Assembly (NCBI RefSeq): GCF_001610895.1
Contig: NZ_CP011273.1
Span: forward strand, 5,518,001-5,582,000
Length of the DNA: 64,000 nt
Direction: 5' to 3'
Source of the DNA: Planctomyces sp. SH-PL62
Lineage (GTDB): Bacteria > Planctomycetota > Planctomycetia > Isosphaerales > Isosphaeraceae
Position numbers and translations under genes: made by a program. Each line of letters starts with the position of its first letter. The first letter of the stretch is position 1. Positions 34,514 through 43,694 of this stretch are shown here, one piece after another. Below the pieces are notes generated by a model. The model saw only the letters and a program-made list of their open reading frames with translations, was not told where the DNA came from and ran no database searches.

Positions 34514-35635
34514 ATGAAGATCACCGAGATCGTCTGCCAGATCCTCCGCATCAAGAACGTGGAGGCCAAGACGGCCAGCAGCCAGGACTCCGTGCTCGTG
34601 CGGGTGCGGACCGACGAGGGGATCGAGGGGATCGGCGAGGCCGACTCCTCCCCGGAGATGGTCAAGGCCGTCATCGACGCCCCGTTCAGCCACAACGTGG
34701 CGTGCGGACTCCGCGGCCTGCTGGTGGGCGAGAACCCGCTGGAGATCGACCGGCTCTGGCAGACGATGTACCGCCGGACGATGTATTGCGGCCGACGCTC
34801 CACGACCATCACGGCGATGGCGGCGATCGACATGGCCCTGTGGGACATCAAGGGGAAGAAGTTCGGCGAGCCGATCCACCGGCTGCTCGGCGGCAAGCGG
34901 CACGACAAGTTCCGCGCCTACGCCTCGATCCTCTTCGGCAAGGACGGCGCGCAGACCGCCGACATCGGCAAGCGCTGGATCGACGCGGGCTACACGGCCG
35001 TGAAGTTCGGCTGGGAGCCGATGGGCCAGAGCGAGGCCGTCGACCGCGACCTCGTCGTCGGCGCCCGCAAGGGACTGGGCGACGACGCCGAACTGCTGGT
35101 CGACGCCGGCTGCGTGTGGGACGCCCGCACGGCCCTCGACCGCGCCAAGGCCTTCGAGCAGCAGCGCATCGGCTGGCTGGAGGAGCCGCTCCACCCCGAC
35201 GACTACGAGGGCTACCGCTGGCTCCGCGACCGCTCCCCGGTCCCCATCGCCTCGGGCGAGGAGGAGTGCGGCCGGCAGTCGTTCCGGCCCTACATCGACG
35301 GCCGCTGCCTGGACGTCTATCAGGTCGACCTCTCGCGCAACGGGTTCACCGACTCGGCCTACATCCGCCAGCGGGTCGAGGAGATCGGGGCGAGGCTCTG
35401 CAACCACTGCTACACCAGCCCGGTGACCGTGGCCGCCAGCCTGCACTGGCTCTCCACCTGCCGCGACGCCTTCCTGTTCGAGGACTGCGTCGAGGATTCG
35501 CCCCTCCGGCATGAACTCACCCACGAGAAGATCCAGGCGGTCGACGGCTGGATCACGGTCCCCGACCGGCCGGGCCTGGGTGTGACGATCGACGAGGACT
35601 TCGTCCGTTCCACCCTCGTCAGCGAGTCGAAGTGA
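34514..35635 (+). CDS. Enolase-superfamily enzyme, mandelate racemase/muconate lactonizing type (sugar-acid dehydratase-like)
   Basis: The 373-residue enzyme has the MR/MLE layout: N-terminal capping domain (MKITEIVCQILRIKNVEAKT), then a TIM barrel with the catalytic lysine region AGYTAVKFGWEPMGQ, metal ligands in LLVDAGCVWD (Asp), IGWLEEPLHPDD (Glu) and IASGEEECGR (Glu), and a C-terminal CNHCYTSPV with the histidine placed as in mandelate-racemase-subgroup members. Such members dehydrate sugar acids such as galactonate, rhamnonate or glucarate, but the exact substrate cannot be read from this sequence. Its stop overlaps the transporter start (GTGA), so the two are translationally coupled. 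Confidence 0.9.
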   Translation: MKITEIVCQILRIKNVEAKTASSQDSVLVRVRTDEGIEGIGEADSSPEMVKAVIDAPFSHNVACGLRGLLVGENPLEIDRLWQTMYRRTMYCGRRSTTITAMAAIDMALWDIKGKKFGEPIHRLLGGKRHDKFRAYASILFGKDGAQTADIGKRWIDAGYTAVKFGWEPMGQSEAVDRDLVVGARKGLGDDAELLVDAGCVWDARTALDRAKAFEQQRIGWLEEPLHPDDYEGYRWLRDRSPVPIASGEEECGRQSFRPYIDGRCLDVYQVDLSRNGFTDSAYIRQRVEEIGARLCNHCYTSPVTVAASLHWLSTCRDAFLFEDCVEDSPLRHELTHEKIQAVDGWITVPDRPGLGVTIDEDFVRSTLVSESK

Positions 35636-37023
35636 CGGCGGCGGCGGCCGAGCCCGGCGGCCTCCGGGGGCGGTACGGGGTGCTGGCTTTCGTCTGCACC
35701 CTTTCGATGATCACCTATCTCGACCGGGCGTGCTTCAGCATGGCGCTGCGGCCGATCGCCGGCGAGTTGGGGCTGTCCGACGCCTCGCAGCTCAAGTGGG
35801 CCATCACCGCCTTCGCGATCGCCTACGCGGCCTTCGAGATCCCCGCCGGCGCCATGGGCGACCGGCTGGGGGCGAAGGTCATGCTGACGCGGATCGTCAT
35901 CTGGTGGTCGGCCTGCACGGCCCTGACCGGGCTGGTCGGACTGCGGGTCGGCGGCGTGGTGATGGGGGGGGTCGGCTCGCTGATCCTCCTCCGCTTCCTG
36001 TTCGGCGCCGGCGAGGCCGGCGCGTACCCGAACATCACCCGGGCGCTGCACGACCGGCTCCCGGCCCGGAGCTGGGAGACCGCGCAGGGCCTGGTCTTCA
36101 TGTCCGGGAGGCTTGCGGGGGGTCTCACCCCCCTGCTCTGGGCGGTCCTCGTCGGCGGGAGCGAGACGTCCGCCCCGTGGATCACCTGGCGCGGCGCCTT
36201 CCTGCTCTTCGGGGCCATCGGCGTCGCCTGGGCCGTCGCGTTCCGGCTGGGCTTCCCCGACCGACCCGCCGCGGTCGCCGCCGGGCCCGAGGCCCGCCCG
36301 GCCCCCCACGCGGGCGTCCCCTGGAAGGCCCTGGTTACGAGCCGGACCCTCTGGGCGCTCTGCATCATGTACCTGTCCGTCAACTTCGCCTGGGCGTTCA
36401 ACCTCAGCTACCTGCCCACGTACGTGGAGCAGCGGTTCGGGCTCGGCGCCGACGACCGGATCGGCGCGATCTACAAGGGGGCGCCGCTCTGGGTGGGGGC
36501 CGCCGGCTGCCTGCTGGGAGGCCCCGCGGTCAACGGCCTGGCCCGGCTCCTGGGCGACCGCCGCCGCGCGCGGCGGGCCCTGGGGGTCTCGGCGCTCTCC
36601 GTGGGCGCGGCCTGCTGGTGGGGAGCCATGCGAGCCGAGAACGTCCACGTCTACTGCACGCTGGTCTCGCTGGCCGCCTTCACGATCGACCTGACCCTGG
36701 GGGCGTGCTGGGCGTCTTGCCAGGATCTCGGGCGGAGTCACGCGGCGACGACCGCCGCCTGCATGAACACGGTCGGCACGCTCGGCAACGCGCTGGCCGG
36801 CTGGCTCACGGGCACGCTGGTGGAGGGTTCGCTCGCCGCACGGGCCGCCGCGCTCCACGTCGCCCCGTCCGGTCTGGCCGAGGCCGACCGGCGGCTCGCC
36901 GCGATCGCCGGCTATGAGTCCGCGTTCGGCACCTACGTCGCCGCCTTCCTCATCGCCGCCGTCTGCTGGCTCCTCATCGACCCCAGCCGACCGATCGCGG
37001 CCGAGGATCGCGATCGGGCCTGA
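35632..37023 (+). CDS. MFS transporter, anion:cation symporter (ACS)-like
   Basis: Major facilitator superfamily permease of 463 residues with about 12 membrane segments. The N-terminal helix carries LSMITYLDRACFSMALRPIA, typical of the ACS family (hexuronate, galactonate, tartrate carriers: YLDR motif). The loop after helix 2 has GAMGDRLGAKVMLTRIV, the MFS signature G-x-x-x-D-R-x-G-x-(K/R), and the fourth segment FLFGAGEAGAYPNITRAL is also an ACS hallmark. The start is the GTG at 35632 that overlaps the upstream stop. With the enolase-superfamily enzyme it forms an uptake-plus-dehydration pair for a sugar acid. It converges on the NUDIX gene with nine bases between stops. Confidence 0.9.
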   Translation: MTAAAAEPGGLRGRYGVLAFVCTLSMITYLDRACFSMALRPIAGELGLSDASQLKWAITAFAIAYAAFEIPAGAMGDRLGAKVMLTRIVIWWSACTALTGLVGLRVGGVVMGGVGSLILLRFLFGAGEAGAYPNITRALHDRLPARSWETAQGLVFMSGRLAGGLTPLLWAVLVGGSETSAPWITWRGAFLLFGAIGVAWAVAFRLGFPDRPAAVAAGPEARPAPHAGVPWKALVTSRTLWALCIMYLSVNFAWAFNLSYLPTYVEQRFGLGADDRIGAIYKGAPLWVGAAGCLLGGPAVNGLARLLGDRRRARRALGVSALSVGAACWWGAMRAENVHVYCTLVSLAAFTIDLTLGACWASCQDLGRSHAATTAACMNTVGTLGNALAGWLTGTLVEGSLAARAAALHVAPSGLAEADRRLAAIAGYESAFGTYVAAFLIAAVCWLLIDPSRPIAAEDRDRA

Positions 37024-37032
37024 CGGCGCGGC

Positions 37033-37476
37033 TCATCCGCCGAACTCGACGACCAGTTGCGCGAGGATGGGCTCGTTCGCCTCGGGGAAGCGATAGCGGG
37101 ACAGCTCGTCGGCGGGGACCCAGCGGCAGCCGTGTTCGGGGTCGGGCTGAGCGGAAGGGTCGGCGGGGGCGCAGTCGAAGAAGTGGAGTCGGACGCGGCC
37201 GTGGGGATAGACGTGCTCGATCACGGCCCGAAGGCTCGTCGCGACGACGACCAGGCCGGTCTCTTCGAGGCATTCGCGGACGGTGGTCTGCTCCGGGGTC
37301 TCGCCGGGCTCGACCTTGCCGCCGGGGAACTCCCAGTATCCGGCGTAGACCGTGCCGGGGGGGCGTTCCCGGATCAGGAACCGCCCTCCCCCGCGGACGA
37401 TCCCGATGCCGACGAGGGTGAGCTTCCCCCCGTCGTCGGCGTCGGTTCCCGTTCGGGTCGCGATCGGGTCGGTCAC
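37033..37476 (-). CDS. NUDIX hydrolase (MutT-like)
   Basis: Nucleoside-diphosphate-linked hydrolase of about 147 residues. The NUDIX box is complete: GKVEPGETPEQTTVRECLEETGL, with the G-x5-E-x7-REUxEExGU pattern at about residues 60-80. Before it are VGIGIVRGGGRFLIRERPPG and GYWEFPGG, typical of MutT-like 8-oxo-dGTPases. I start it at the GTG at 37476, one base after the fabI stop, because the open frame upstream is the fabI shadow. The substrate is not determined; house-cleaning of oxidised nucleotides is the common role. Probably in one transcript with fabI. Confidence 0.87.
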   Translation of the reverse strand: MTDPIATRTGTDADDGGKLTLVGIGIVRGGGRFLIRERPPGTVYAGYWEFPGGKVEPGETPEQTTVRECLEETGLVVVATSLRAVIEHVYPHGRVRLHFFDCAPADPSAQPDPEHGCRWVPADELSRYRFPEANEPILAQLVVEFGG

Positions 37477-37477
37477 G

Positions 37478-38278
37478 TCAGGCTTTGCTCTTTTCGAAGG
37501 CGCGACCGGGGGAGCCCATGACGTTGTAGCCGCAGTCGACGTGGAGGATCTCGCCGGTGATGCCGCTGGCCAGGTCGGAGAGGAGGAACATCCCGGAGGA
37601 GCCCACCTCGTCGCGGGTGATGTTGCGCTGCATCGGCGAGACGGCGTCGTACAGGCCGGAGAGGTCGTCGAAATCGCCGACGGCCGAGGCGGCGAGGGTC
37701 TTGACCGGGCCGGCGGAGACGGCGTTGACCCGGATGTTCTTGGGGCCCAGGTCATAGGCCAGGTACTTCACCGAGGCGTCGAGCGCGGCCTTGCAGACGC
37801 CCATCATGTTGTAGCCGGGGACGACCTTCTCGCCGCCGTAGTAGGTCAGGGTGAGGATCGACCCGCCGTTCGGCATGACCTTGGAGGCGTAACGGGAGAC
37901 GGCGGCCAGGCTGTAGGCGCTGATCTCCATGGCCGTCTTGAAGCCCTCGCGGCTGGAGTCGACGAACGAGCACTTGAGGTCGTTGAGCGGGGCGAAGGCG
38001 ATCGAGTGCAGGACGAAGTCGAGCGAGCCGTAGGTCTCCCCGGCCTGCTCGAAGACGCGGGCGATGTCCTCGTCCTTCTGGACGTCGCAGGGGGTGATCA
38101 GCTTGGCGCCGATCGGCTCGGCGAGCTTCCGCACGCGACGTTCCATCTTGTCGCCGGGGAGGTGGGTGAAGCCGACCTCCGCGCCCTCGTCGAGGAGCTT
38201 GCGCGTGACGGCCCAGGCGATGCTGAAATCATTGGCGACTCCCAGCACCATGCCCTTCTTCCCGGAGAACAATCCCAT
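37478..38278 (-). CDS. fabI: Enoyl-[acyl-carrier-protein] reductase (NADH) FabI
   Basis: Last reductive step of each fatty-acid elongation cycle. The 266-residue SDR-fold enzyme shows the FabI-specific N-terminus [20 protein letters not shown], the [17 protein letters not shown] block, the catalytic pair in [20 protein letters not shown] (Y-x6-K), and [18 protein letters not shown]. These residues separate FabI from ordinary SDR reductases. The NUDIX gene follows after one base. It diverges from the membrane glycosyltransferase-like gene, with about 100 bases between the starts. Confidence 0.96.
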   Translation of the reverse strand: MGLFSGKKGMVLGVANDFSIAWAVTRKLLDEGAEVGFTHLPGDKMERRVRKLAEPIGAKLITPCDVQKDEDIARVFEQAGETYGSLDFVLHSIAFAPLNDLKCSFVDSSREGFKTAMEISAYSLAAVSRYASKVMPNGGSILTLTYYGGEKVVPGYNMMGVCKAALDASVKYLAYDLGPKNIRVNAVSAGPVKTLAASAVGDFDDLSGLYDAVSPMQRNITRDEVGSSGMFLLSDLASGITGEILHVDCGYNVMGSPGRAFEKSKA

Positions 38279-38380
38279 CGGAGAACCCTTTCGGATCGGT
38301 GGCGTTTCGACGTTTCCAAAGTTTCGAAGCGGTCCCGATTCGTCGACCGGGGCGCAGTCCAGTACAATACCCGGTCGACG

Positions 38381-39862
38381 ATGGACGCTTCAACGTCCAG
38401 TTTACCCGCGCGACGCCGCGACGAGACGAGGGGCGAGTTGGAAACGGAACCGTCCGAGTGCGTTGTGCCGACGAGCCCCGCCGGCGCCCCCCCGGCGTCC
38501 CGACGGGCCCCGGGCCGACTGGAGAAGATCCTCCGGCTGGGCGTGATCGTCGGCCTGGCGCTGCGGATCTGGGAGTATTCCGACCTCCGCGAACTCTACA
38601 TGGATGAGGACGCGCTGCTGAAGAATCTGGTCGGCGTGCCGATCCTCGACTTCCAGCACATCCTTAAGCAGGACCAGCTCGCGCCGCCGGGGTTCCTGGC
38701 GGTGGAGCGGGCGTTGGTGCGGCTGCCGATCCCGGTCCAGGCCTCGGGGCGGTTGTTCCCGCTCCTCTGCGGGCTGGCGAGCGTGATCCTGGCCGTCCCG
38801 CTGGCGCGTCGCTACCTGGATCGGCTCGGGGTGCCGATCGCGGTCTGGATGCTGGCTCTGGCCGATCACCTGATCTACTACTCGGCCGAGATCAAGCAGT
38901 ACTCGTGCGACCTTGTGGGAGCGATGGCGACGCTCTTGCTGGCCGTCCCGCCCGGCCCGACCGGACCGTCGCGGCGGCGGCTCGCGGCGCTGGCGGCCTG
39001 GGGGGTCGTCGCCCCCTGGTTCTCGTTCCCGGTGGTGTTCGTCCTGGCGGGCGTGGGATTCCACCTGATCGCCCGGATGCATGCGACGAGGGGGCGAAGA
39101 GGGGCGGTCGTGGCGGTCGCGATCTGCGCGGGGTGGTTCGCCAGCTTCCTCGGCTGCTTCGCCGTCTCGAAGTCGATCGTGAGCAAGGGGGACTTCCTCT
39201 GGACCTGGTGGGACTTCGCCTTCCTGCCGATCCCCCCTCGAAGCTGGCTCGACGCCCGGTTCACGCTGGAAACCCTGGCGAACGTCTTCATCAACCCGGG
39301 GAGCGTCCTGACGCCGTTCGGCATGGTGGCGACGGCCGTCCTGGCGACGCTCCTGGCGGTCGTCGGTGCGTTCTCGCTGGGGAGACGCTGGCGCGGGGGG
39401 TTGTTCGTGCTGCTTTCCCCCCTGCTCCTCCACCTGGCGGCCTCGGCGATCCACCAGTATCCCTTCCACGGCCGGCTGATCCTCTCGCTGGTCCCGACGT
39501 ACCACCTGCTGCTGGCCGAGGGGATGGCGGCCGTCGGCCGGGCGTCGTCGCGGTGGTGGACGACGCTCCTCCTCGCGGCCGTCTTCCTGGGGGGGCAGGC
39601 GGGGGACATCGTCTGGAATCAGGTGGTCATGCCCAAGTCGCGCTGGCGGCCGTTCGACACGCACGGCGACCTCAAGAACGACCTTCTGGACGACCTGGAC
39701 CAGCGACGCAAGCTCAAGAATCCGCCGCCCTTCCCCGGCGCGCGCGGTCGCGACGACGCGGAGTCGGCCGAATTCGCGCGGCCCGAGTCCTCGCAACCCG
39801 AGGTCAAGGCTTCGGGACCGTCTCCAGGACCGGGAACGCCAGCGAGTTCATCTCCTGAGTGA
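38381..39862 (+). CDS. Polytopic membrane protein, glycosyltransferase-39/PMT-like
   Basis: Integral membrane protein of 493 residues from the ATG at 38381; the long upstream frame is the shadow of fabI and NUDIX. Residues about 50-70 hold a first hydrophobic helix, followed by [17 protein letters not shown], whose acidic pair is placed like the catalytic Asp/Glu loop of GT-C enzymes. About ten further hydrophobic segments follow, with [20 protein letters not shown] between two of them, a pattern common in GT39/ArnT-like proteins. The last 70 residues are cytoplasmic, charged and Pro/Ser-rich. A polyprenyl-sugar-dependent transferase is likely, but donor and acceptor are unknown. The 3' end overlaps the convergent secreted-protein gene by 59 bases. 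Confidence 0.72.
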   Translation: MDASTSSLPARRRDETRGELETEPSECVVPTSPAGAPPASRRAPGRLEKILRLGVIVGLALRIWEYSDLRELYMDEDALLKNLVGVPILDFQHILKQDQLAPPGFLAVERALVRLPIPVQASGRLFPLLCGLASVILAVPLARRYLDRLGVPIAVWMLALADHLIYYSAEIKQYSCDLVGAMATLLLAVPPGPTGPSRRRLAALAAWGVVAPWFSFPVVFVLAGVGFHLIARMHATRGRRGAVVAVAICAGWFASFLGCFAVSKSIVSKGDFLWTWWDFAFLPIPPRSWLDARFTLETLANVFINPGSVLTPFGMVATAVLATLLAVVGAFSLGRRWRGGLFVLLSPLLLHLAASAIHQYPFHGRLILSLVPTYHLLLAEGMAAVGRASSRWWTTLLLAAVFLGGQAGDIVWNQVVMPKSRWRPFDTHGDLKNDLLDDLDQRRKLKNPPPFPGARGRDDAESAEFARPESSQPEVKASGPSPGPGTPASSSPE

Positions 39863-41042
39863 AGGAGGAGCGGGCGAGGGCGAGCGCCCGGGAGGTGGCG
39901 GCGCCGATGCGCAGGCTTCGGTCCTTCATCTCGCCGGTCACCGCGCCGAGGCCGAGGCTCTCGGCGATGTTGAAGACCGACTGGATCTGCGGGTCCCGGG
40001 CCAGATCCGCCCCGGCGGCGGGCTCGACGTCCTCCGGGCGGACGATGACGTTGCGCGAGCCGTAATTGTCCCACCCGCGGGGGCCGCGGACCCACAGGGC
40101 GACCTCGACCATGACCCGGCTGAGATCGGGCGCAAGCTCCAGGCGCGTGACGACCGCGCCCGAACCGCCCTGGGCGGCGATCCGCTCCAGCGCCGGGGCG
40201 AGCGGGTCGACGGCCCCGGCGTTCGGGTCGAGGAGCTTGCCGATCTCGCCGAGGAGCATCGACGGGTCGATCCCGGCGTCGGCGGGCCGACCGTCGCCTT
40301 GATCGGGCATGAGCAAGTTGTTGTAGCGGATGAACCGCCGCCCGGGCTCGACGGCCAGTTCGGTCGCGGCGCGTCTGGCGAGCCACTTCGATTCGGGCTC
40401 CTCGACGATCGGCAGCAGGCGGTCGAGCGGGGGGATCTCGCCCCCCTCGACGGCGAATCCCCGGCTTTCGAGCGCATCCCGAACCTCGGCGATCGGCCTG
40501 TCCTCGACGTCCGGCAGGCTGCACAGCCAGCCCAGGGCGAGCATCCGCCGGCCGGAGTCGGAGCCCCTTTCCGCCGATCGGCAGCCGTCGCGAGGGATGC
40601 GCACCGAGAACAGGGGGGCGTCGCGGGACTCGGGATCGTCCATCCGCTTCAGCTCGGCGTCGATCCAGGCGACGATGCGGTCTTCCCCGCCGGCGGCCCT
40701 GGAACGCTCGCCACGCCAGGCTTCGAGCCGACGGCGACGCTCGGCGAGGGCCGGCTTGCTCATCGTCGCGGCGTTCCGCGCCCACCGAGCGGCGTGCTCG
40801 GGGACGTGGGCCTCGGCCCAGTCGCGACGGACGAGCATGTCGAACCCCACCCGAGGGCCCGCGGCGCTCGACGTGACCAGGCCGAGCACGACCTGGCCGT
40901 CGCGCAAGACCACTCGGTCGCCGATCGTCGGCGAAGCCGAGGCCGGCGCGGGGGCGTTGCCCGTGGAGTCTTTCCCCGCCCTGGGCTCCTGCCCCGCCGG
41001 GGCGTTGACCAGGCAACTGACCAGCAAGACGGCGCGAAGCAT
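39804..41042 (-). CDS. Secreted protein of unknown function
   Basis: The 412-residue product begins with a short signal peptide (MLRAVLLVSCLVNAPAGQEP). A GDRVVLRDGQVVLGLVTSS segment resembles the small beta domain at the start of many planctomycete secreted proteins (compare GGRIQAPAVAEG in the DUF1570 protein of this window). A helical central region (LAERRRRLEAWRGERSRAAG) follows, then a part with MVEVALWVRGPRGWDNYGSR that suggests a beta-sheet domain. I recognise no enzyme motif. It converges with and overlaps the preceding membrane protein gene by 59 bases. Confidence 0.68.
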   Translation of the reverse strand: MLRAVLLVSCLVNAPAGQEPRAGKDSTGNAPAPASASPTIGDRVVLRDGQVVLGLVTSSAAGPRVGFDMLVRRDWAEAHVPEHAARWARNAATMSKPALAERRRRLEAWRGERSRAAGGEDRIVAWIDAELKRMDDPESRDAPLFSVRIPRDGCRSAERGSDSGRRMLALGWLCSLPDVEDRPIAEVRDALESRGFAVEGGEIPPLDRLLPIVEEPESKWLARRAATELAVEPGRRFIRYNNLLMPDQGDGRPADAGIDPSMLLGEIGKLLDPNAGAVDPLAPALERIAAQGGSGAVVTRLELAPDLSRVMVEVALWVRGPRGWDNYGSRNVIVRPEDVEPAAGADLARDPQIQSVFNIAESLGLGAVTGEMKDRSLRIGAATSRALALARSSFTQEMNSLAFPVLETVPKP

Positions 41043-41164
41043 GGGGCACCTCGTCCGATTTCGGGGGCGATCGCGGGACGTGACGGCTACTCGCAGTATG
41101 ATGAGAGATATCGGGGCCGACCAGGGTCGACCTGCAAGTTCGGAGCCGTGGAGCGACGCGGATC

Positions 41165-41815
41165 GTGACGACCCGCCTGGAACCGCTGGGCGATCGGGCC
41201 TTCCTGGCCCGGTTCGAAACCGAGGACGAGGCCCGTCGCTGGGCGGACGCCGTTCGGGGACGGAGCCTTCCGGGGGTGGAAGTCGTGCTGGCCTATCGCT
41301 CCGCGGCCGTCCTCGCCGACCCGGATCGGTGCGACCTCGACGCGCTGGAGGCCACGCTCCGGGGGCAGGAGCCCGGCGACGGCCCCGACGTCGTACCGAC
41401 GCGACACGTGATCCCGGTTCTGTACGACGGCCCCGATCTGCGCGAGGCGGCGGCGCGGCTCGGCATGGGCCCGGACGAGCTGGTCGCGAGGCATTCGAGT
41501 CGGGACTACCGGGTCTTCGCGATCGGCTTCCTGCCCGGATTCCCCTACGCCGGATACCTCCCCGACGAGCTTTGCGGGCTCTCCCGCCGCGACGATCCCC
41601 GGCTGGAAGTGGCCGCCGGAACGGTGGCGATCGTGGGTCGGCAGACCGGCGTCTACCCGATCAAATCCCCCGGCGGCTGGCATCTGCTGGGCCGGACGCC
41701 CCTGCGGGTCGCCGACGCCGAGGCCGGCCGGTTCCCCATCCGGGCCGGCGACGCCGTCCGATTCCGTCCCATCGACCGCGACGAGTTCGAAGCGAGATCC
41801 GATGAACTCCTCTGA
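41165..41815 (+). CDS. pxpB: 5-oxoprolinase subunit B (PxpB/KipI-like)
   Basis: PxpB and PxpC carry out the ATP-dependent phosphorylation needed by PxpA to open 5-oxoproline (pyroglutamate) to glutamate. The 216-residue product has the family blocks RLEPLGDRAFLARFE at the N-terminus, the H-x-I-P-V-x-Y-D-G segment (RHVIPVLYDGPDLREAAARL), FAIGFLPGFPYAGYLPDEL and GTVAIVGRQTGVYPIKSPGG near residue 155. It starts with GTG and overlaps pxpA by 14 bases. The third gene, pxpC, is not adjacent but lies at 49846. Confidence 0.93.
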   Translation: MTTRLEPLGDRAFLARFETEDEARRWADAVRGRSLPGVEVVLAYRSAAVLADPDRCDLDALEATLRGQEPGDGPDVVPTRHVIPVLYDGPDLREAAARLGMGPDELVARHSSRDYRVFAIGFLPGFPYAGYLPDELCGLSRRDDPRLEVAAGTVAIVGRQTGVYPIKSPGGWHLLGRTPLRVADAEAGRFPIRAGDAVRFRPIDRDEFEARSDELL

Positions 41816-42524
41816 ATCCCTGGACGTGAACGCCGATCTCGGCGAAGGCTCGCCGAACGACGAGTCGCTGCTGGATCGGGTGGCATCCGCGAGCGTCTGC
41901 TGCGGGGCGCACGCCGGCGACCCGGACACGATCCGCCGCACCCTGGCCGCGGCCCTCGCGCGGGGCGTGGTCGTGGGCGCCCACCCCGGCTATCCCGACC
42001 GCGAGGGCTTCGGCCGTCGCGAGCGGGACCTCGATGCCGCCGAGGTCGACCGCCTGATCCGGGGCCAGGTCGCCGACCTGCGACGGCTCGCGGACGAGGT
42101 CGGCGTCGCGGTCCGATTCCTCAAGCCGCACGGGGCGCTCTACAACCAGGCCCAGCGCGGGGGCGAGTCGGCCCGAGGGGTCGTCGCGGCGGCCGTCGGC
42201 CTGGGGCTGCCGCTGCTGGGACGGCCGGCGACGCCCCTGGAGTCGCTCGCGAGGGGCGCGGGGCTGGACTTCATCGCCGAGGGCTTCCCGGATCGTCGCT
42301 ATCGGCCCGACGGCTCGCTGGCGCCGCGGGACGAGCCGGGGGCGGTGCTGCACGACCCCGCCGAGCTGGCCGCGAACGTCCGGGCGCTGGTGGCCGGCGG
42401 CGTGGTGCGGACGCTCTGCGTGCACGGCGACGAGCCGGCCGCCGTCGCCAACGCGGACCGCGTCCGGGGGATCCTGGCGGGCCTCGGGATCGCCGTCCGG
42501 CCGTTCCTCGATCCCGCCTCCTGA
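41802..42524 (+). CDS. pxpA: 5-oxoprolinase subunit A (PxpA, LamB/YcsF family)
   Basis: Metal-dependent hydrolytic subunit of 5-oxoprolinase. The 240-residue protein has LDVNADLGEGSPNDESLLDR (family N-terminus), SVCCGAHAGDPDTIRRTL, VVGAHPGYPDREGFGRRE, LKPHGALYNQAQRGGESARG and FIAEGFPDRRYRPDGSLAPR, all LamB/YcsF signatures. It overlaps pxpB by 14 bases and is followed seven bases later by the convergent thiO stop. It is slightly shorter than usual (about 250). Confidence 0.95.
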   Translation: MNSSESLDVNADLGEGSPNDESLLDRVASASVCCGAHAGDPDTIRRTLAAALARGVVVGAHPGYPDREGFGRRERDLDAAEVDRLIRGQVADLRRLADEVGVAVRFLKPHGALYNQAQRGGESARGVVAAAVGLGLPLLGRPATPLESLARGAGLDFIAEGFPDRRYRPDGSLAPRDEPGAVLHDPAELAANVRALVAGGVVRTLCVHGDEPAAVANADRVRGILAGLGIAVRPFLDPAS

Positions 42525-42531
42525 CTCGCGC

Positions 42532-43680
42532 TCAGGACCGGAACACGTCGTCCCCCGCCGGGGCGGGCTCGCGGTCGATGCGGAAGTAGGAGAGGTCGAT
42601 CCGAGGGATCCGGCCCAGCACGACGTCGGCCACCAGTTCGGCGGTGGCGGGCGAGAGCTGGAGCCCCGCGCGTTTGTGGCCGGCGGCGACGATCAGGTTG
42701 CGGAAGCCGGGGGCGGGTCCGATGTAGGGGCGGGTGTCCAGGCTGCCGGGGCGGAGGCCCGCCCAGGTGGCCTCGATCTCGGCGTCTCGGAGCGCGGGGC
42801 AGAGCGACCACGCCGCTTCGAGCAGGCCGTGGAAGGCGTCGGCCGTGGGGAGGACGTCGAAGCCGGCGTCCTCCTCGGTCGCCCCGATCAGGATCCGCCC
42901 GTCCTCCCGAGGGACGAGATAGTGCCTGCCGTGCTCGACGATCCGCCGGAGGAGCGGACGGCCGCCGTTCAGCAGCACGATTTGCCCCTTCACCGGCGGC
43001 GTCGGGGCGCGCACGCCCAGGTCGGCGAGCAGCCCGCCCGACCACGCGCCGGCGGCGACGATCACGTGGTCGGCCTCGATCGGCCCGTCGCCGGTGCGGA
43101 CGCCGGTCACGCGGTCGCCCCGAGTCGTGAAGCCCTCGACGCCCCGGCGCGGCAGCACGACCCCGCCGCGCTTCGCGATCGCCTCCGCCAGCGCCCGGAG
43201 GTGCCAGGGATTGCGGACCTGCGCCCGGTCGGGGAGGAAGTAGACGGCGCGCAGGGAAGGGTCCAGGGCGGGCTCGACCCGCGTATAGTCTCCGGGCGCG
43301 AGCCGCTCATAGGCGATCCCCTCGACGCGCCATCGGCCGGCGGTCGTGCGGAGGGCGTGCTCCTCCGCCTCGGTCCGCGCGACGTCGACGCCGCCGGTGC
43401 GACGGTAGCCGTTGTCGATCCCGGTCTCCTCGCGGAGGGCTTCCGACCACTCGGGATAGAGCGACGCGCTCCAGGCCCGGAGCTGGAGCGTGGGGTGCGA
43501 CGGCCGACGATCGGGATCGCTCCGGGCCGGGAGCAGGCCCGCCCCGGCCCACGACGCTTCGCGACCGGGCTCGCGGCGGTCCAGGACCGCCACCGAGACC
43601 CCCTCGCGCGCCAGTGCGTACGCGGCCGAGAGCCCGACGATCCCCCCTCCCGCCACGACCACGTCGTACCGCTCGGCCAT
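42532..43680 (-). CDS. thiO: Glycine oxidase ThiO (FAD-dependent)
   Basis: FAD-dependent amine oxidase that makes iminoglycine for thiazole synthesis in thiamine biosynthesis. The 382-residue protein from the ATG at 43680 begins MAERYDVVVAGGGIVGLSAA with the Rossmann GxGxxG-type motif; a TTG six codons upstream is possible, but AAGGGG fits the ATG. It has VAVLDRREPGREASWAGAGL (the ThiO/DadA-like ASWAGAGLL), IVAAGAWSGGLLADLG, and RPYIGPAPGFRNLIVAAGH at the C-terminal FAD site. No thiS, thiG or thiE is in the window. It converges on pxpA and is followed upstream by a secreted-propeller gene. Confidence 0.88.
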   Translation of the reverse strand: MAERYDVVVAGGGIVGLSAAYALAREGVSVAVLDRREPGREASWAGAGLLPARSDPDRRPSHPTLQLRAWSASLYPEWSEALREETGIDNGYRRTGGVDVARTEAEEHALRTTAGRWRVEGIAYERLAPGDYTRVEPALDPSLRAVYFLPDRAQVRNPWHLRALAEAIAKRGGVVLPRRGVEGFTTRGDRVTGVRTGDGPIEADHVIVAAGAWSGGLLADLGVRAPTPPVKGQIVLLNGGRPLLRRIVEHGRHYLVPREDGRILIGATEEDAGFDVLPTADAFHGLLEAAWSLCPALRDAEIEATWAGLRPGSLDTRPYIGPAPGFRNLIVAAGHKRAGLQLSPATAELVADVVLGRIPRIDLSYFRIDREPAPAGDDVFRS

Positions 43681-43694
43681 CCCGATCCCCTTCG

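Noticed and set aside
37352-38380. A 5' extension of the membrane glycosyltransferase-like gene back to 37352
   Set aside because: The extension runs antisense to fabI and NUDIX; the ATG at 38381 lies after the fabI start, and the protein upstream lacks membrane character.
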